This document shows positions 25,643 through 35,159 of a stretch of DNA of 40,961 bases, piece by piece; position 1 is the first letter of the stretch, and each line of letters starts with the position of its first letter. The translations under genes and the position numbers were made by a program. Under the pieces are notes generated by a model that did not search any database, was not told the DNA's origin, and was given only the letters and a program-made list of their open reading frames with translations. This stretch comes from Bacteroidales bacterium (GTDB taxonomy: Bacteria; Bacteroidota; Bacteroidia; Bacteroidales; TTA-H9). The stretch lies in contig JAQVCV010000044.1 in assembly GCA_028689615.1 (NCBI GenBank), forward strand, positions 1 through 40,961, given 5' to 3'.

Positions 25643-27139
25643 ATGTTAAAACAGATATTTATCAAATTTGCCTTGCTAACAGTTCTCCTGATATTTCTGG
25701 GCGTGGTTTACCAAAAGTGGTTTTTTGAGGGTGATTTACAGAAACATTCCGAAATTATCAATTTGATACGAAATGTGCCTGATTCAGCAGCTGTTATTTA
25801 TTTGGGAGAATCATCCAACATTACTTATCGGGCTAACGATATTGACAAACGTTCTATTTCAGCCTTTCTAGGCGACTACTTCCCTTCATTGTTGGTTACC
25901 GATGTCACCAAACCAGCGGCTCATGCAGGTGTGTATAAGGTTCTTTTGGATCAATTTTCTGATTTCGAATCTGGAAAAATTGTTGTTGTAACCATGAATC
26001 TTCGCTCTTTCAACGCTCAATGGATTTATTCGAATCTTGAAACAGCCTTGCAAAAAAGTATGGTTCTGCTTCAACCGTATCCTCCGTTCTTCAACAGGTT
26101 TCTTCTCTCATTTAAAGCTTACGATATTAAAACCGATGCTGAACGAACAAATCAATTCAAAGCTCAATGGGTCAAGGATGAATTTCATCTCCCTTTCAAG
26201 TTTTCATACCGCAATGTGGCCGATTGGGACAATGCCTATGCCTTGAAAGGGTTTCGGGATTCAAGCGGAGCCATCAATTCAAAACTCACAGAACTTGGTT
26301 GCCACTTCATTAAAGCCTATGGTTTTCAAATTGATACAGCAAGCAATCCTCGAATTAGGGATTTTAACCATATTGTTGACTGGGCACAAAAACACAACCA
26401 AATTCTTGTATTTAACCTGATGCCAGAAAACGTTCAATTAGCCAGCAAACTGGTGGGCGATACGTTGGTTTATATGATCAAAGAGAACATGCAATTGCTT
26501 GTGGATTATTACAAACGCAAGGGCGTTGTTGTGGTTAACAATGGAATGGTTGTACCGAGCGATCAATTTGTTGATCAGGATTATCCAACCGAACATTACG
26601 CTCAGGCGGGAAGAAGAATCGTGGCAAGAAATGTAGCTGATGCTATAAAAAAATGGAGACCATCTGAATATGAAGATTTCCAACCTGTTGATTTGTACCA
26701 AACGCATTTTTATAACGATTGCGACCACAAAATGGTTTGGGGTCAGATGCAAACCATTACTGACGAGTTTGCACATTCAGGAATTTTTTCATCACAAACC
26801 GGGAATGGTAACGATTACAGCATCACTCTTGAATACCCTTTAAATTTAATTCCTGACAGCCTGGTGAACACAATTAGCGTAGATTTCTGGATGATGCAAA
26901 GAAATACAAACCACGATGCCAAATTGGTAATACAGGCTGAAGGCGATGATTTTTCAGGTTTTTGGCAGGGAATCCCTGTCCTACCCTATATGTCGGCCAA
27001 CGACAGGTGGTTTCCCTTTCATTTTGAGATGACCATCCCCGATTCAATTAGGAATGCCAGCATGTTAAAAGTTTATCTGTACAATCCATCCAAGTCAAAG
27101 GTGTTCATCGACGATTTGAAAATCGAGATTAACAAATGA
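25643..27139 (+). CDS. SGNH-hydrolase-like partner of the MBOAT acyltransferase (AlgJ/DltD-like), with C-terminal beta domain
   Basis: A 498-residue protein with an uncleaved N-terminal membrane anchor (about 5-28). Block I reads YLGESSN (53-59), giving the nucleophile Ser57. The C-terminal catalytic part appears as DYPTEHYAQAG (313-323), with H318 as candidate base and D313 as candidate acid. The intervening VVVTMNL and ILVFNLMPENVQL strands fit an SGNH fold. Residues about 350-498 form an extra beta-sandwich-like domain (SISVDFWMMQ..., KVFIDDLKIE). In AlgI/AlgJ- and DltB/DltD-type systems the SGNH protein completes acyl transfer to the polymer outside the membrane. I infer the same here. 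The acyl group and polymer are unknown. Confidence 0.75.
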   Translation: MLKQIFIKFALLTVLLIFLGVVYQKWFFEGDLQKHSEIINLIRNVPDSAAVIYLGESSNITYRANDIDKRSISAFLGDYFPSLLVTDVTKPAAHAGVYKVLLDQFSDFESGKIVVVTMNLRSFNAQWIYSNLETALQKSMVLLQPYPPFFNRFLLSFKAYDIKTDAERTNQFKAQWVKDEFHLPFKFSYRNVADWDNAYALKGFRDSSGAINSKLTELGCHFIKAYGFQIDTASNPRIRDFNHIVDWAQKHNQILVFNLMPENVQLASKLVGDTLVYMIKENMQLLVDYYKRKGVVVVNNGMVVPSDQFVDQDYPTEHYAQAGRRIVARNVADAIKKWRPSEYEDFQPVDLYQTHFYNDCDHKMVWGQMQTITDEFAHSGIFSSQTGNGNDYSITLEYPLNLIPDSLVNTISVDFWMMQRNTNHDAKLVIQAEGDDFSGFWQGIPVLPYMSANDRWFPFHFEMTIPDSIRNASMLKVYLYNPSKSKVFIDDLKIEINK

Positions 27140-27150
27140 AACTGCAGCAA

Positions 27151-27927
27151 TCATTTCCGCAACCTTGATGTAAGCGGGTGCCGAAGCCCTTTATAGCTTT
27201 TAAGTTCCATTTTTACTTTCCCAACCACGATGGCCGATTCGGCCAGCAACGGGATGTGGTTTCTGTCGTCGCTCACGTAGAGCACCATAGGGTAAGGATC
27301 AGCGAAAACACCACCTGTGGCCATCATGGGTTTGAACTTGAGACAGCTAAACCTCCCCGGCTCGATCTTGATGGTGTCGTGACCAATAAATTTGATGGCC
27401 GAATGGTAAACCGAATCGTCGAGGAAGAAGGGGATAAAAAACAGGTCGCCGGGCTTTAGTTTAGAGGCATCGAGGTTGCGGGCATAATAGAATGCTGAAA
27501 TGATGTCGAAGGTTCCGGGCTCAATTCTTTTCTTTTTCGTAGAGCTTTGAGCCAACCCGTTGTTGTGGTCGAACATTACCACATCGTCTTTTTTGTAGCC
27601 CCCTTCGCGGGTGTATCGTTTGAATTTCACAGGCCACAGCGAGGCCGTGTCAATCCAGCTCTCAAAGCGGTCGTGTACTTTGTAGAAGAGGTTGAACATT
27701 CCTTTTGATTTCCCTTCACCCACAATGTGGTAAGTGGGCACACCAGCAGTGTTTTCGGTTTTTTTGTTTACAGTAACGGTTCCATAGCCTGCCGTTACAT
27801 TGGCCAGCCATGCATCGTAATAGAAGCGGTAGGTGAGTTCTTCGCCGGGAAGAAAAGCGTAATTTAGAGGTTGAGCCCCTGAATGTGCGCCAGCCAAAAG
27901 CATCAAAGCAACAAGGATCCGTTTCAT
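27151..27927 (-). CDS. Exported DUF3108 domain protein
   Basis: A 258-residue protein with signal peptide MKRILVALMLLAGAHSGAQ. The mature part has the DUF3108 pattern: LPGEELTYRFYYDAWLANVTAGYGTVTV at the start, HDRFESWID and VKFKRYTREGGYKKDDVVMFDH in the middle, then GTFDIISAFYYARNLD and a YVSDDRNHIPL segment. The family is periplasmic, beta-rich and of unknown function, common in Bacteroidota. It is convergent with the SGNH gene across 11 nt. Its promoter box overlaps the leuS terminator. Confidence 0.85.
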   Translation of the reverse strand: MKRILVALMLLAGAHSGAQPLNYAFLPGEELTYRFYYDAWLANVTAGYGTVTVNKKTENTAGVPTYHIVGEGKSKGMFNLFYKVHDRFESWIDTASLWPVKFKRYTREGGYKKDDVVMFDHNNGLAQSSTKKKRIEPGTFDIISAFYYARNLDASKLKPGDLFFIPFFLDDSVYHSAIKFIGHDTIKIEPGRFSCLKFKPMMATGGVFADPYPMVLYVSDDRNHIPLLAESAIVVGKVKMELKSYKGLRHPLTSRLRK

Positions 27928-27958
27928 AAATGTTCATTTTTTGAACTTCCTGCTGATG

Positions 27959-27966
27959 CAAAAATA
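27959..27966 (-). promoter_or_regulatory. -7 element of the DUF3108 gene, in the leuS terminator
   Basis: TATTTTTG on the minus strand, 31 nt before the start at 27927. Its T-run is also the U-tract of the leuS terminator hairpin. Confidence 0.55.
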
Positions 27967-27997
27967 AGGCCGGAAATGTGTAGATTTCCGGCCTTAT
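27960..27997 (-). terminator. leuS: leuS terminator
   Basis: A 14-bp perfect stem (27964-27977 with 27984-27997, core AAGGCCGGAAAT) has a 6-nt loop and is followed on the minus strand by TTTTTG. It begins 17 nt after the leuS stop. Confidence 0.9.
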
Positions 27998-28013
27998 CAA
28001 GTTCGCGGGTATT

Positions 28014-30818
28014 TTACAGCACGATGTTAACGATTTTGCCAGGCACCACAATCATTTTGCGGGGAGGTTTGCCGTCGAGGTATTTTTGAGTTTTTTCGTT
28101 GGCAAGCACTGTTTTTTCAATGTCGGGTACAGCCATATCAAGAGGAAGAGTTAGGGTGAATCTCATTTTCCCGTTGAAGCTCACCGGGTATTCAAAAGCG
28201 CTCTCCACCAAATATTTCTCGTCGAAAGCAGGGAATGGAGCATAGCTCACGCTTTGCTTATGTCCGAGCAGGTTCCACAGCTCTTCGGCCAGATGAGGGG
28301 CAAAAGGCGAGATAAGGATCACAAGGGGTTCGAGAATGGCACGTTTGTTACACTTCAAATCGGTGAGTTCGTTCGCGCAGATCATGAAACTGGCAACGCA
28401 GGTGTTGAACGAAAACCGCTCGGTGTCGTCCTGCACCTTACGGATGGTTTTGTGCAGCGTTTTCATTTCGGCATCTGAGGGTTGGTCATCGCTCACGGCG
28501 AAATTGTTGTCGCGATCGTGAAAGAGTTTCCAAAATTTGCGAATAAACCGGAAAGTACCTTCAATACCTTTGGTATCCCAGGGTTTGGCCTGTTCAAGAG
28601 GTCCAAGGAACATCTCGTAAAGGCGCAAGGTATCGGCGCCATAGCGTTCCACCAGGTCGTCGGGGTTTTGCACGTTGTAGAGCGATTTCGACATCTTTTC
28701 CACCTCGTGGCCGCAAAGGTATTTTCCCTCTTCGAGGATGAATTCGGCATTGGCCAGATCGGGGCGCCATTGGCGAAACCGCTCGGTATCGAGCACGTCG
28801 TTGTCAACCAGGTTGATGTCAACATGAATAGGTTGCACATCGTAGTTGTTGCGGAGGTTATACGAAACGAAAGTAGAGGTTCCGTTGATTCGGTAAGCAA
28901 AACTCGATCGGCCCTGGATCATCCCCTGGTTGATGAGTTTTTGGAAGGGTTCGGGCTCGACGGCCATGCCAATATCGAAAAGGAACTTGTTCCAGAAGCG
29001 GGCATAAATGAGGTGCCCGGTGGCGTGTTCAGCACCACCAATGTACAGATCAACGTTGCGCCAATAGTTCACGGCTTCTTTGGAGAAGTAGTGTCCGGGG
29101 TTTGAAGCGTCCATGTAACGAAGGTAATATCCGCTCGATCCGGCGAATCCGGGCATGGTATTGGTTTCGAGCGGCAAACCTTTGTAAGTCCAGTTTTTGG
29201 CGCGAGCCAGCGGAGGTTCGCCCGAGGCTGTGGGGAGGTAAGCATCCACTTCGGGGAGCATGAGCGGCAGTTCTGATTCGGGGAGCATGTAGGGCATGCC
29301 ATCTTTGTAATACACTGGGAATGGCTCGCCCCAGTATCGTTGGCGCGAGAAAATGGCATCGCGCAGTCGGTAATTGATGGTTCCCCTGCCGATTCCCATC
29401 TCTTCGATACGATCGATGGTGGCGCGCATGGCTGCTTTTACCTCCATCCCGCTGATAAATCCTGAATTGATCATCACCCCCTCTTTGGAGTCGTACGATT
29501 CGGTCCAGGTTGAAGGGTCGGCAGGAACTTCGCCGGGAGCGCAAACCACCTGCACCACGGGGAGGTTAAAATGGCGTGCAAAAGCAAAATCGCGGCTGTC
29601 GTGTCCCGGAACGGCCATGATGGCGCCAGTGCCGTAGCCCATAAGCACGTAGTCGGCGACGAATACAGGGATTTGATTTCCTGTGAGTGGGTTCACGGCA
29701 TAGGAACCTGTGAACTGACCACTTACCTGCTTCACCTCGGTCATCCGTTCGCGCTCCGAGCGGTTTTTAGCCCAGGCGGTATATTGTTCCACTGCTTGCG
29801 CGTGTTCGGGGGTGGTGAGTTGGGTCACCATTTCGTGCTCGGGTGCCACCACCATGAAGGTGACACCAAAAAGAGTATCAGGCCTTGTGGTAAACACCTT
29901 GATGACACCACCCGCGGGAGCCTCACTTTCGGATTTGCCTGGTACGAGTGCAAATTCCAATTCACAACCTTCGCTGCGGCCAATCCAATTTTTTTGAATC
30001 TCTTTAAGGGAATCGCTCCAATCGATTTGCTCCAGTCCGTCGAGGAGGCGTTGGGCATAGGCAGAAATTCGCAACGACCATTGGCGCATGAGTTTGCGCT
30101 CTACAGGATGACCACCTCTGACCGATAAGCCATTACTGACCTCGTCGTTGGCCAGAACGGTACCCAGTTCGCTGCACCAATTTACCCACGAATCGGAAAG
30201 ATAGGCCAGCCGATAGTTCATCAGCATCTCTTGTTGTTCCTTCTCGCTCATAGAGCGCCACTCCTGAGCCGAGAACGAAACATGGGGATCGCAGGCCGCA
30301 TCAATCCCCTGGCTTCCGGCAGCATCAAAGTGTTTCACCAAATCGCTGACTGGAACAGCTTTGTCGAGAGTGCGGTTGTAGTAGTGATTAAAAAGTTGGA
30401 TGAAAGTCCATTGAGTCCATTTATAATAGGCCGGATCGCAAGTGCGCACCTCACGATCCCAGTCAAACGAAAAGCCTATCTTGTCCATCTGCTCGCGATA
30501 ACGGGCAATATTTTTATTGGTGGTAATCTCGGGATGAGTGCCGGTTTGTATGGCATATTGCTCGGCGGGCAGGCCATAAGCATCGTAACCCATGGGGTGC
30601 AACACGTTGAATCCCTGCAGACGCTTGTAACGGCTGAAGATGTCGCTGGCAATGTATCCCAGCGGATGCCCTACATGCAATCCGGCTCCGGAAGGGTAGG
30701 GAAACATATCAAGCACGTAATATTTGGGTTTGTCCGACTGGTTGTCGGCTTTAAAGGTCTTCTGTTCGCTCCAGCGGCGTTGCCATTTTGGCTCTATCTC
30801 TCTGAAATTGTAATCCAT
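28014..30818 (-). CDS. leuS: Leucyl-tRNA synthetase
   Basis: A 934-residue class I aminoacyl-tRNA synthetase that charges tRNA-Leu with leucine. The start [13 protein letters not shown] at 30818 is preferred, because an upstream in-frame ATG at 30854 would lie before the promoter box at 30843-30850. The HIGH-type motif is HVGH (48-51) in [18 protein letters not shown]. The editing domain (about 240-440) contains [13 protein letters not shown] and [22 protein letters not shown] is at 708-712. Length is in the normal range for LeuS of this phylum. It has its own terminator; downstream is the DUF3108 gene. Confidence 0.98.
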   Translation of the reverse strand: MDYNFREIEPKWQRRWSEQKTFKADNQSDKPKYYVLDMFPYPSGAGLHVGHPLGYIASDIFSRYKRLQGFNVLHPMGYDAYGLPAEQYAIQTGTHPEITTNKNIARYREQMDKIGFSFDWDREVRTCDPAYYKWTQWTFIQLFNHYYNRTLDKAVPVSDLVKHFDAAGSQGIDAACDPHVSFSAQEWRSMSEKEQQEMLMNYRLAYLSDSWVNWCSELGTVLANDEVSNGLSVRGGHPVERKLMRQWSLRISAYAQRLLDGLEQIDWSDSLKEIQKNWIGRSEGCELEFALVPGKSESEAPAGGVIKVFTTRPDTLFGVTFMVVAPEHEMVTQLTTPEHAQAVEQYTAWAKNRSERERMTEVKQVSGQFTGSYAVNPLTGNQIPVFVADYVLMGYGTGAIMAVPGHDSRDFAFARHFNLPVVQVVCAPGEVPADPSTWTESYDSKEGVMINSGFISGMEVKAAMRATIDRIEEMGIGRGTINYRLRDAIFSRQRYWGEPFPVYYKDGMPYMLPESELPLMLPEVDAYLPTASGEPPLARAKNWTYKGLPLETNTMPGFAGSSGYYLRYMDASNPGHYFSKEAVNYWRNVDLYIGGAEHATGHLIYARFWNKFLFDIGMAVEPEPFQKLINQGMIQGRSSFAYRINGTSTFVSYNLRNNYDVQPIHVDINLVDNDVLDTERFRQWRPDLANAEFILEEGKYLCGHEVEKMSKSLYNVQNPDDLVERYGADTLRLYEMFLGPLEQAKPWDTKGIEGTFRFIRKFWKLFHDRDNNFAVSDDQPSDAEMKTLHKTIRKVQDDTERFSFNTCVASFMICANELTDLKCNKRAILEPLVILISPFAPHLAEELWNLLGHKQSVSYAPFPAFDEKYLVESAFEYPVSFNGKMRFTLTLPLDMAVPDIEKTVLANEKTQKYLDGKPPRKMIVVPGKIVNIVL

Positions 30819-30842
30819 CGACAGTATTTTTCTAAGTGGCTG

Positions 30843-30850
30843 CAAAGGTA
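30843..30850 (-). promoter_or_regulatory. leuS: -7 element of leuS
   Basis: TACCTTTG on the minus strand, 24 nt before the leuS start; it fixes the start at 30818. It lies in a 65-nt gap after the second permease. Confidence 0.55.
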
Positions 30851-30883
30851 GCAAAACCAGCTCTACTCACAAGACAGCACACC

Positions 30884-31639
30884 TCAGCGCAACAGCAGAG
30901 TCTTGACAAAAGTCATCACCACCACAGCCACAATGATCCAACGCACAAACGAAGCTCCGCGCTTCACGGCCATCCTTGCCCCAATCCATCCACCCGCAAA
31001 TGTTCCCATAGCCAGTACTAAGCCGTAGAGCCAGTCAACCTGGTGATGCCACACAAAAATTGCCAATGCAAAAGGGGAGTACAGAAATGTAATAAAAACC
31101 TTCAGGGCATTGGCTTTCACCAGTTCGTAGCCCGATTGCAGCACCAAAGCTGCCAGCAGAAAATATCCGATGCCCACCTGAACGAATCCTCCATAAAATC
31201 CGATTGCTGCAAACATCAGCCAGGCAACAACTCCGGGCTTTGCCTGATGACGCGAGGTATTGCCTGCAATCCAGGCCTCAGGGTCAACAAACATCAACAC
31301 CACCATGAAGGCCATCACCCCAAGCAGGAGGTATTCAAGCAACTGCTTGTTGATGTCGGAAGCCACCCAGGCTCCTGCCAGCGAGCCCAGCAAGGCGGGC
31401 AGGGCATAATGCCAACCCCTGGGGAGATCGAGCCGGCGGCTGTCGGAAAACTTTTTAACCCCTGCCATAGTTTGAAACACGATGGCTACCCTGTTGGTTC
31501 CATTGGCCAGATTGGCATCAAGCCCGAAAAACATGAGCAGCGACAGCGATATCACCGATCCGCCACCTGCCAGAGTGTTGATTATGCCCACCACCACTCC
31601 TGCCAGCCCTAGTATGATCAATTGCAAAGATGTTGTCAT
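30884..31639 (-). CDS. TauE/SafE family permease (downstream copy)
   Basis: A 251-residue membrane protein of the TauE/SafE family, which exports sulfite or organosulfonates in characterised cases. It has about eight hydrophobic segments in two repeats. Each half begins with a glycine-rich INTLAGGGSVISLSLLMFFG-like motif or its counterpart (FVQVGIGYFLLAAL). It is a tandem paralog of the gene starting 7 nt upstream; the two share VVGxINTLAGGGxxISLS and LKVF-xFxYxPxxL. The last gene of an apparent dxs transcript. Substrate not deducible. Confidence 0.88.
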   Translation of the reverse strand: MTTSLQLIILGLAGVVVGIINTLAGGGSVISLSLLMFFGLDANLANGTNRVAIVFQTMAGVKKFSDSRRLDLPRGWHYALPALLGSLAGAWVASDINKQLLEYLLLGVMAFMVVLMFVDPEAWIAGNTSRHQAKPGVVAWLMFAAIGFYGGFVQVGIGYFLLAALVLQSGYELVKANALKVFITFLYSPFALAIFVWHHQVDWLYGLVLAMGTFAGGWIGARMAVKRGASFVRWIIVAVVVMTFVKTLLLR

Positions 31640-31646
31640 ATTCTTC

Positions 31647-32432
31647 TCAGATTGGTAACGACCTGAACAAGGGTGCCAGGTCGAATATGCCCAACAACTG
31701 TCCCGACGACAGCACGATTACCACCACAATCACCCAACGCACGAAGTTGGCTCCCCATTCAACGGCATAGCGTGCTGCCAGCCAGGCGCCTGCTACGTTG
31801 CCCAAGGCATGCGTCAGACCAAAGGACCAACAAGCCTGCCCTTTCCACAGGAAAACAAGCAGGGTAAGAGGAGTGTAAACAAACACCACGAAAACTTTCA
31901 AAGCGTTGCTGCGAACCAAATCGAGTCCCAACCCCAATACACCTGCTATAATCAACAGGTAGCCCACCCCTACATGAACAAATCCGCCATAAATACCAAT
32001 GGCAAAAAACAAACCATAGTGCCACCACCTGAGAATTGCAACAGAGCCCGACATCTTCCCCTTAAGCCACAACTGCGGCTTCCAGACAACAAAAACCAAC
32101 ATCAGCAGCATCACAACAGCAACGAGGTGCTTGAAGAGCTTTTGGTCTATTTTCACTGCTATCAAAGCTCCTATCAGGCTTCCCACCACAATGGGAATGC
32201 TGAGCAGCAATCCTTGTCTGAGATTGAGCACCCTCTTTCGGACAAAAGTTACAGAAGATGTGAGGGTTTGAAAGGTAGCAGCAATGCGATGCGTGCCGTT
32301 GGCTGTCACCGGAGGCAGCCCCAACAACATGAACACCGACAGCGAGATGATGGTTCCGCCTCCGGCCAGTGTGTTGATAAAGCCTACCACAACACCCGAT
32401 CCAACAAGCAAAACCACATCCAGAACATTCAT
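31647..32432 (-). CDS. TauE/SafE family permease (upstream copy)
   Basis: A 261-residue paralog of the downstream permease, with signature INTLAGGGTIISLSVFMLLG and the second-half counterpart FVHVGVGYLLIIAGVLGLGLD. It starts 3 nt after the dxs stop, indicating translational coupling or at least a shared transcript. Members of the family can work as single proteins, but two adjacent paralogs may form a heteromeric permease. A link to isoprenoid synthesis is not expected from family knowledge. Confidence 0.88.
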   Translation of the reverse strand: MNVLDVVLLVGSGVVVGFINTLAGGGTIISLSVFMLLGLPPVTANGTHRIAATFQTLTSSVTFVRKRVLNLRQGLLLSIPIVVGSLIGALIAVKIDQKLFKHLVAVVMLLMLVFVVWKPQLWLKGKMSGSVAILRWWHYGLFFAIGIYGGFVHVGVGYLLIIAGVLGLGLDLVRSNALKVFVVFVYTPLTLLVFLWKGQACWSFGLTHALGNVAGAWLAARYAVEWGANFVRWVIVVVIVLSSGQLLGIFDLAPLFRSLPI

Positions 32433-32435
32433 AGC

Positions 32436-34346
32436 TCAGTCAATTTGATTCCAAAGGATGCTGATGACCCTGGCTATCGAGTCCTGATCCATCCCACATT
32501 CGCGATGCAACTCCTCGATGGTTCCCTGCTCTACAAAACGATCGGGCACCCCCACACGCCTTAAAGGAACCCGGTAAATGTTGTCGGCCATGAATTCCAA
32601 TACCGCGCTGGCCAGCCCTCCTGTAAGGGTACCGTCTTCGACGGTGACGACCGCTTTGAACCCCGAAAACACCTCGTGAAGAAGTTGCTCGTCGAGCGGT
32701 TTCACGAAACGCATATCGTAGTGAGCCGGAACAATTCCCTGCCGGGAAGTTTCGGCAATAGCCTTGGTCACCGTGTTGCCAATAGTACCAATCGAAAGAA
32801 TTGCTATCCGGCTGCCATCGCTTATTTTACGACCTGTTCCGGGCTTAATATACCTGAAAGGTGTGTTCCATGAAGTCAAAACCCCGCGACCTCTTGGGTA
32901 CCTGATGCTGAAAGGCCCGTGGGGTTGATTCTGAGCTGTAAACATCATGTTACGAAGTTCTTCTTCGTTCATGGGAGCGGCTACTATCATGTTGGGGATG
33001 GCCCTGAAATAGGCTAAGTCGAATACCCCGTGATGGGTGGCTCCGTCTTCGCCAACCAACCCGCCCCGGTCGAGGCAAAACACCACATTAAGATTTTGAA
33101 GGGCAACATCGTGAATTACCTGGTCGTAGGCACGTTGCATAAACGAAGAGTAGATGTTGCAGAAAGGGATGAGCCCCTGAACGGCTAACCCTGCCGAGAA
33201 GGTCACGGCATGTTGTTCGGCAATCCCGACATCGAAAGCCCTTTCGGGCATGGTTTGCATCATCATGTTGAGCGAACAGCCTGTAGGCATGGCCGGGGTA
33301 ATCCCCACAACCAGCGGGTTGATGCGTGCCAGCTCGATGATGGTTTTCCCAAAAACATTTTGATAGCGCGGGGGCTGAATTCCAGAACATTTGTTTTCAA
33401 TGATTTCGCCTGTATGGCTGTTGAAAGCACCGGGCGCATGATAAGTTGTGGGGTCTTGTTCGGCTCTTTCAAGCCCTTTCCCTTTTTTGGTGATAACATG
33501 AAGCAGTTTAGGACCCGGAATGCGGCTCAGGTCGCGCAGCAAACGGGTGAGCCGGGCCACATCGTGGCCATCAACAGGACCAAAGTAACGAAAACCCAAC
33601 GACTCGAACAGGTTGCTCCGTTTCAAAAGAGTCCCTTTGATGGCACCACCAATTTGTTTGACAATAGCTCGTGTGTTGTGCCCATACTTGGTATCGCCAC
33701 CCAGGAGTTGCCATATTTTATTACGAGCCCTGTTGTAGGTGCGCGAAGCTACCATGTTGGTGAGGTAGTCTTTGAGGGCTCCCACGTTGCGATCGATAGC
33801 AATACCGTTATCGTTAAGAATCACCAGCAGGTTGGCATTGGCAACACCGGCGTGGTTCATGGCCTCGAAGGCCATGCCGGCCGTCATACTCCCATCGCCT
33901 ATCACGGCAATATGTTGCCTGCGGGTATCGCCTTTAAGTTTGGAGGCTACCGCCATGCCCAACGCTGCGGAGATGGAGGTTGAAGAGTGCCCGACCCCGA
34001 ATGCATCGTATTCGCTTTCGGCTATACGGGGAAAACCGCTTATCCCTTTGTAGGTTCGGTTTGTGTGAAACTGGTCGCGTCGTCCGGTCAGTATCTTGTG
34101 AGCATAAGCCTGATGTCCGACATCCCAAATAAGCTTGTCGTATGGGGTATTGAACACATAATGCACGGCCACAGCCAGCTCCACGGTCCCCAGGCTGGCA
34201 CCCAGGTGACCCGGATTGCTTGCAATCACCTCAATGATGTATTGACGCAATTCATCACAAACGACACTGAGCTGTGTCTCATCAAGTTTGCGCAAATCGG
34301 ATGGTGAATCGATCTGCTTTAGCAGATTCCCCGATACAACTGTCAT
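32436..34346 (-). CDS. dxs: 1-deoxy-D-xylulose-5-phosphate synthase
   Basis: A 636-residue thiamine-diphosphate enzyme that joins pyruvate and glyceraldehyde 3-phosphate, the first step of the methylerythritol phosphate pathway. It has SNPGHLGASLG (43-53), the ThDP/Mg motif GDG...NDN (150-180, GDGSMTAGMAFEAMNHAG), the DRGGLVGEDGATHHG segment of the pyrimidine domain, and the C-terminal transketolase-like domain. Length is normal. The dxs product feeds isoprenoids for quinone and undecaprenyl phosphate, which fits the ubiA-like and uppP genes elsewhere in the window. Two permease genes follow in the same orientation. Confidence 0.97.
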   Translation of the reverse strand: MTVVSGNLLKQIDSPSDLRKLDETQLSVVCDELRQYIIEVIASNPGHLGASLGTVELAVAVHYVFNTPYDKLIWDVGHQAYAHKILTGRRDQFHTNRTYKGISGFPRIAESEYDAFGVGHSSTSISAALGMAVASKLKGDTRRQHIAVIGDGSMTAGMAFEAMNHAGVANANLLVILNDNGIAIDRNVGALKDYLTNMVASRTYNRARNKIWQLLGGDTKYGHNTRAIVKQIGGAIKGTLLKRSNLFESLGFRYFGPVDGHDVARLTRLLRDLSRIPGPKLLHVITKKGKGLERAEQDPTTYHAPGAFNSHTGEIIENKCSGIQPPRYQNVFGKTIIELARINPLVVGITPAMPTGCSLNMMMQTMPERAFDVGIAEQHAVTFSAGLAVQGLIPFCNIYSSFMQRAYDQVIHDVALQNLNVVFCLDRGGLVGEDGATHHGVFDLAYFRAIPNMIVAAPMNEEELRNMMFTAQNQPHGPFSIRYPRGRGVLTSWNTPFRYIKPGTGRKISDGSRIAILSIGTIGNTVTKAIAETSRQGIVPAHYDMRFVKPLDEQLLHEVFSGFKAVVTVEDGTLTGGLASAVLEFMADNIYRVPLRRVGVPDRFVEQGTIEELHRECGMDQDSIARVISILWNQID

Positions 34347-34368
34347 GACATTTCTTTATAAACCGGCA

Positions 34369-34376
34369 CAAATATA
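34369..34376 (-). promoter_or_regulatory. dxs: -7 element of dxs
   Basis: TATATTTG on the minus strand, 22 nt before the dxs start, in the divergent region shared with the acetyltransferase gene. Confidence 0.5.
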
Positions 34377-34403
34377 ACGGTATTCGGCGGAGCAACGAGA
34401 TGT

Positions 34404-34469
34404 AAAAACTAAAACCCTGATTAGCCACACTTTCTCACTTCTGGTGAAGAGTTGTAAATTTTAGTTTTT
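34404..34469. repeat. 11-bp perfect inverted repeat in the dxs/acetyltransferase divergent region
   Basis: AAAAACTAAAA (34404-34414) and TTTTAGTTTTT (34459-34469) are exact reverse complements, 44 nt apart. The right arm falls between the -33 and -7 elements of the acetyltransferase promoter. The left arm lies behind the dxs promoter. This placement suits a regulator-binding site with looping, though AT-rich chance pairing is possible. Confidence 0.5.
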
Positions 34470-34483
34470 CTCTCCTATATTTG
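34452..34483 (+). promoter_or_regulatory. Promoter of the GNAT acetyltransferase gene
   Basis: TTG (34452-34454) and TATATTTG (34476-34483) are separated by 21 bp. The start codon is 17 nt downstream. One arm of the 11-bp inverted repeat lies in the spacer. Confidence 0.6.
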
Positions 34484-34500
34484 TCAGAAACAATCTGATC

Positions 34501-35043
34501 ATGAAAAATCTTAGAACCCGTGACCACCGCACTGTTCTTTTCAGAGAACTTATACATACTGATTACGACAAACTTACGAGTTATCTGACAAACCTATCCG
34601 ATGAATCGAAACGACGTTTTGGCCCACATCCGTTTACCCGCTCCGCTGTTGAAGAATTTCATCAATCACAAAAAGATGTGACAGGCTTCGTGGCCATGGA
34701 CCAGGAACAAAATGTGGTTGCCTATGCCTTGATTGCAAGGGGCGTGCTTGATGAAGATCAACCCAGATTCCTGGGCTACGGCTTGTTGCCCGATGCAAAT
34801 TCCTGGTGTACTTTTGCCCCTTCGGTAGCCGATCAATGGCAGAGCTGCGGATTGGGATCGCAGATGTTTGAATGCATTGCTGCTTATTGTTCTTCAAAGG
34901 GCTATAAAAATGTGATGCTATGGGGTGGGGTGCAAAGCACCAACACAAAAGCAGTGAATTATTACCTGAAACTTGGCTTCGTGAAATTGGGAGGATTCGA
35001 ACACAACGGGCCGAACGATGACATGATGCTGCAATTATCCTGA
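34501..35043 (+). CDS. GNAT-family N-acetyltransferase
   Basis: A 180-residue acetyltransferase. The acetyl-CoA motif is QSCGLG (114-119), followed by SQMFECIAAYC and the NVMLWGGVQSTNTKAVNYYLKLGFVKLG segment typical of the family's last core strands. The early TVLFRELIHTDYDKL region matches the usual GNAT strand 1. Its substrate is unknown. It is divergently transcribed from dxs and convergent with truB, apparently a single-gene unit. No strong terminator follows; only a 5-bp hairpin is seen near 35130-35145. Confidence 0.85.
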   Translation: MKNLRTRDHRTVLFRELIHTDYDKLTSYLTNLSDESKRRFGPHPFTRSAVEEFHQSQKDVTGFVAMDQEQNVVAYALIARGVLDEDQPRFLGYGLLPDANSWCTFAPSVADQWQSCGLGSQMFECIAAYCSSKGYKNVMLWGGVQSTNTKAVNYYLKLGFVKLGGFEHNGPNDDMMLQLS

Positions 35044-35159
35044 CTTTTCCTGAGAACTTGAGTCAAAAGGGCTGTTGAATCGTGATGACTCAGAAAACCA
35101 GGGGCTTCTTGAGTTAATCGGTATCAGACGCTACGCTTCGTCTCTTATAAATTTCGAGG

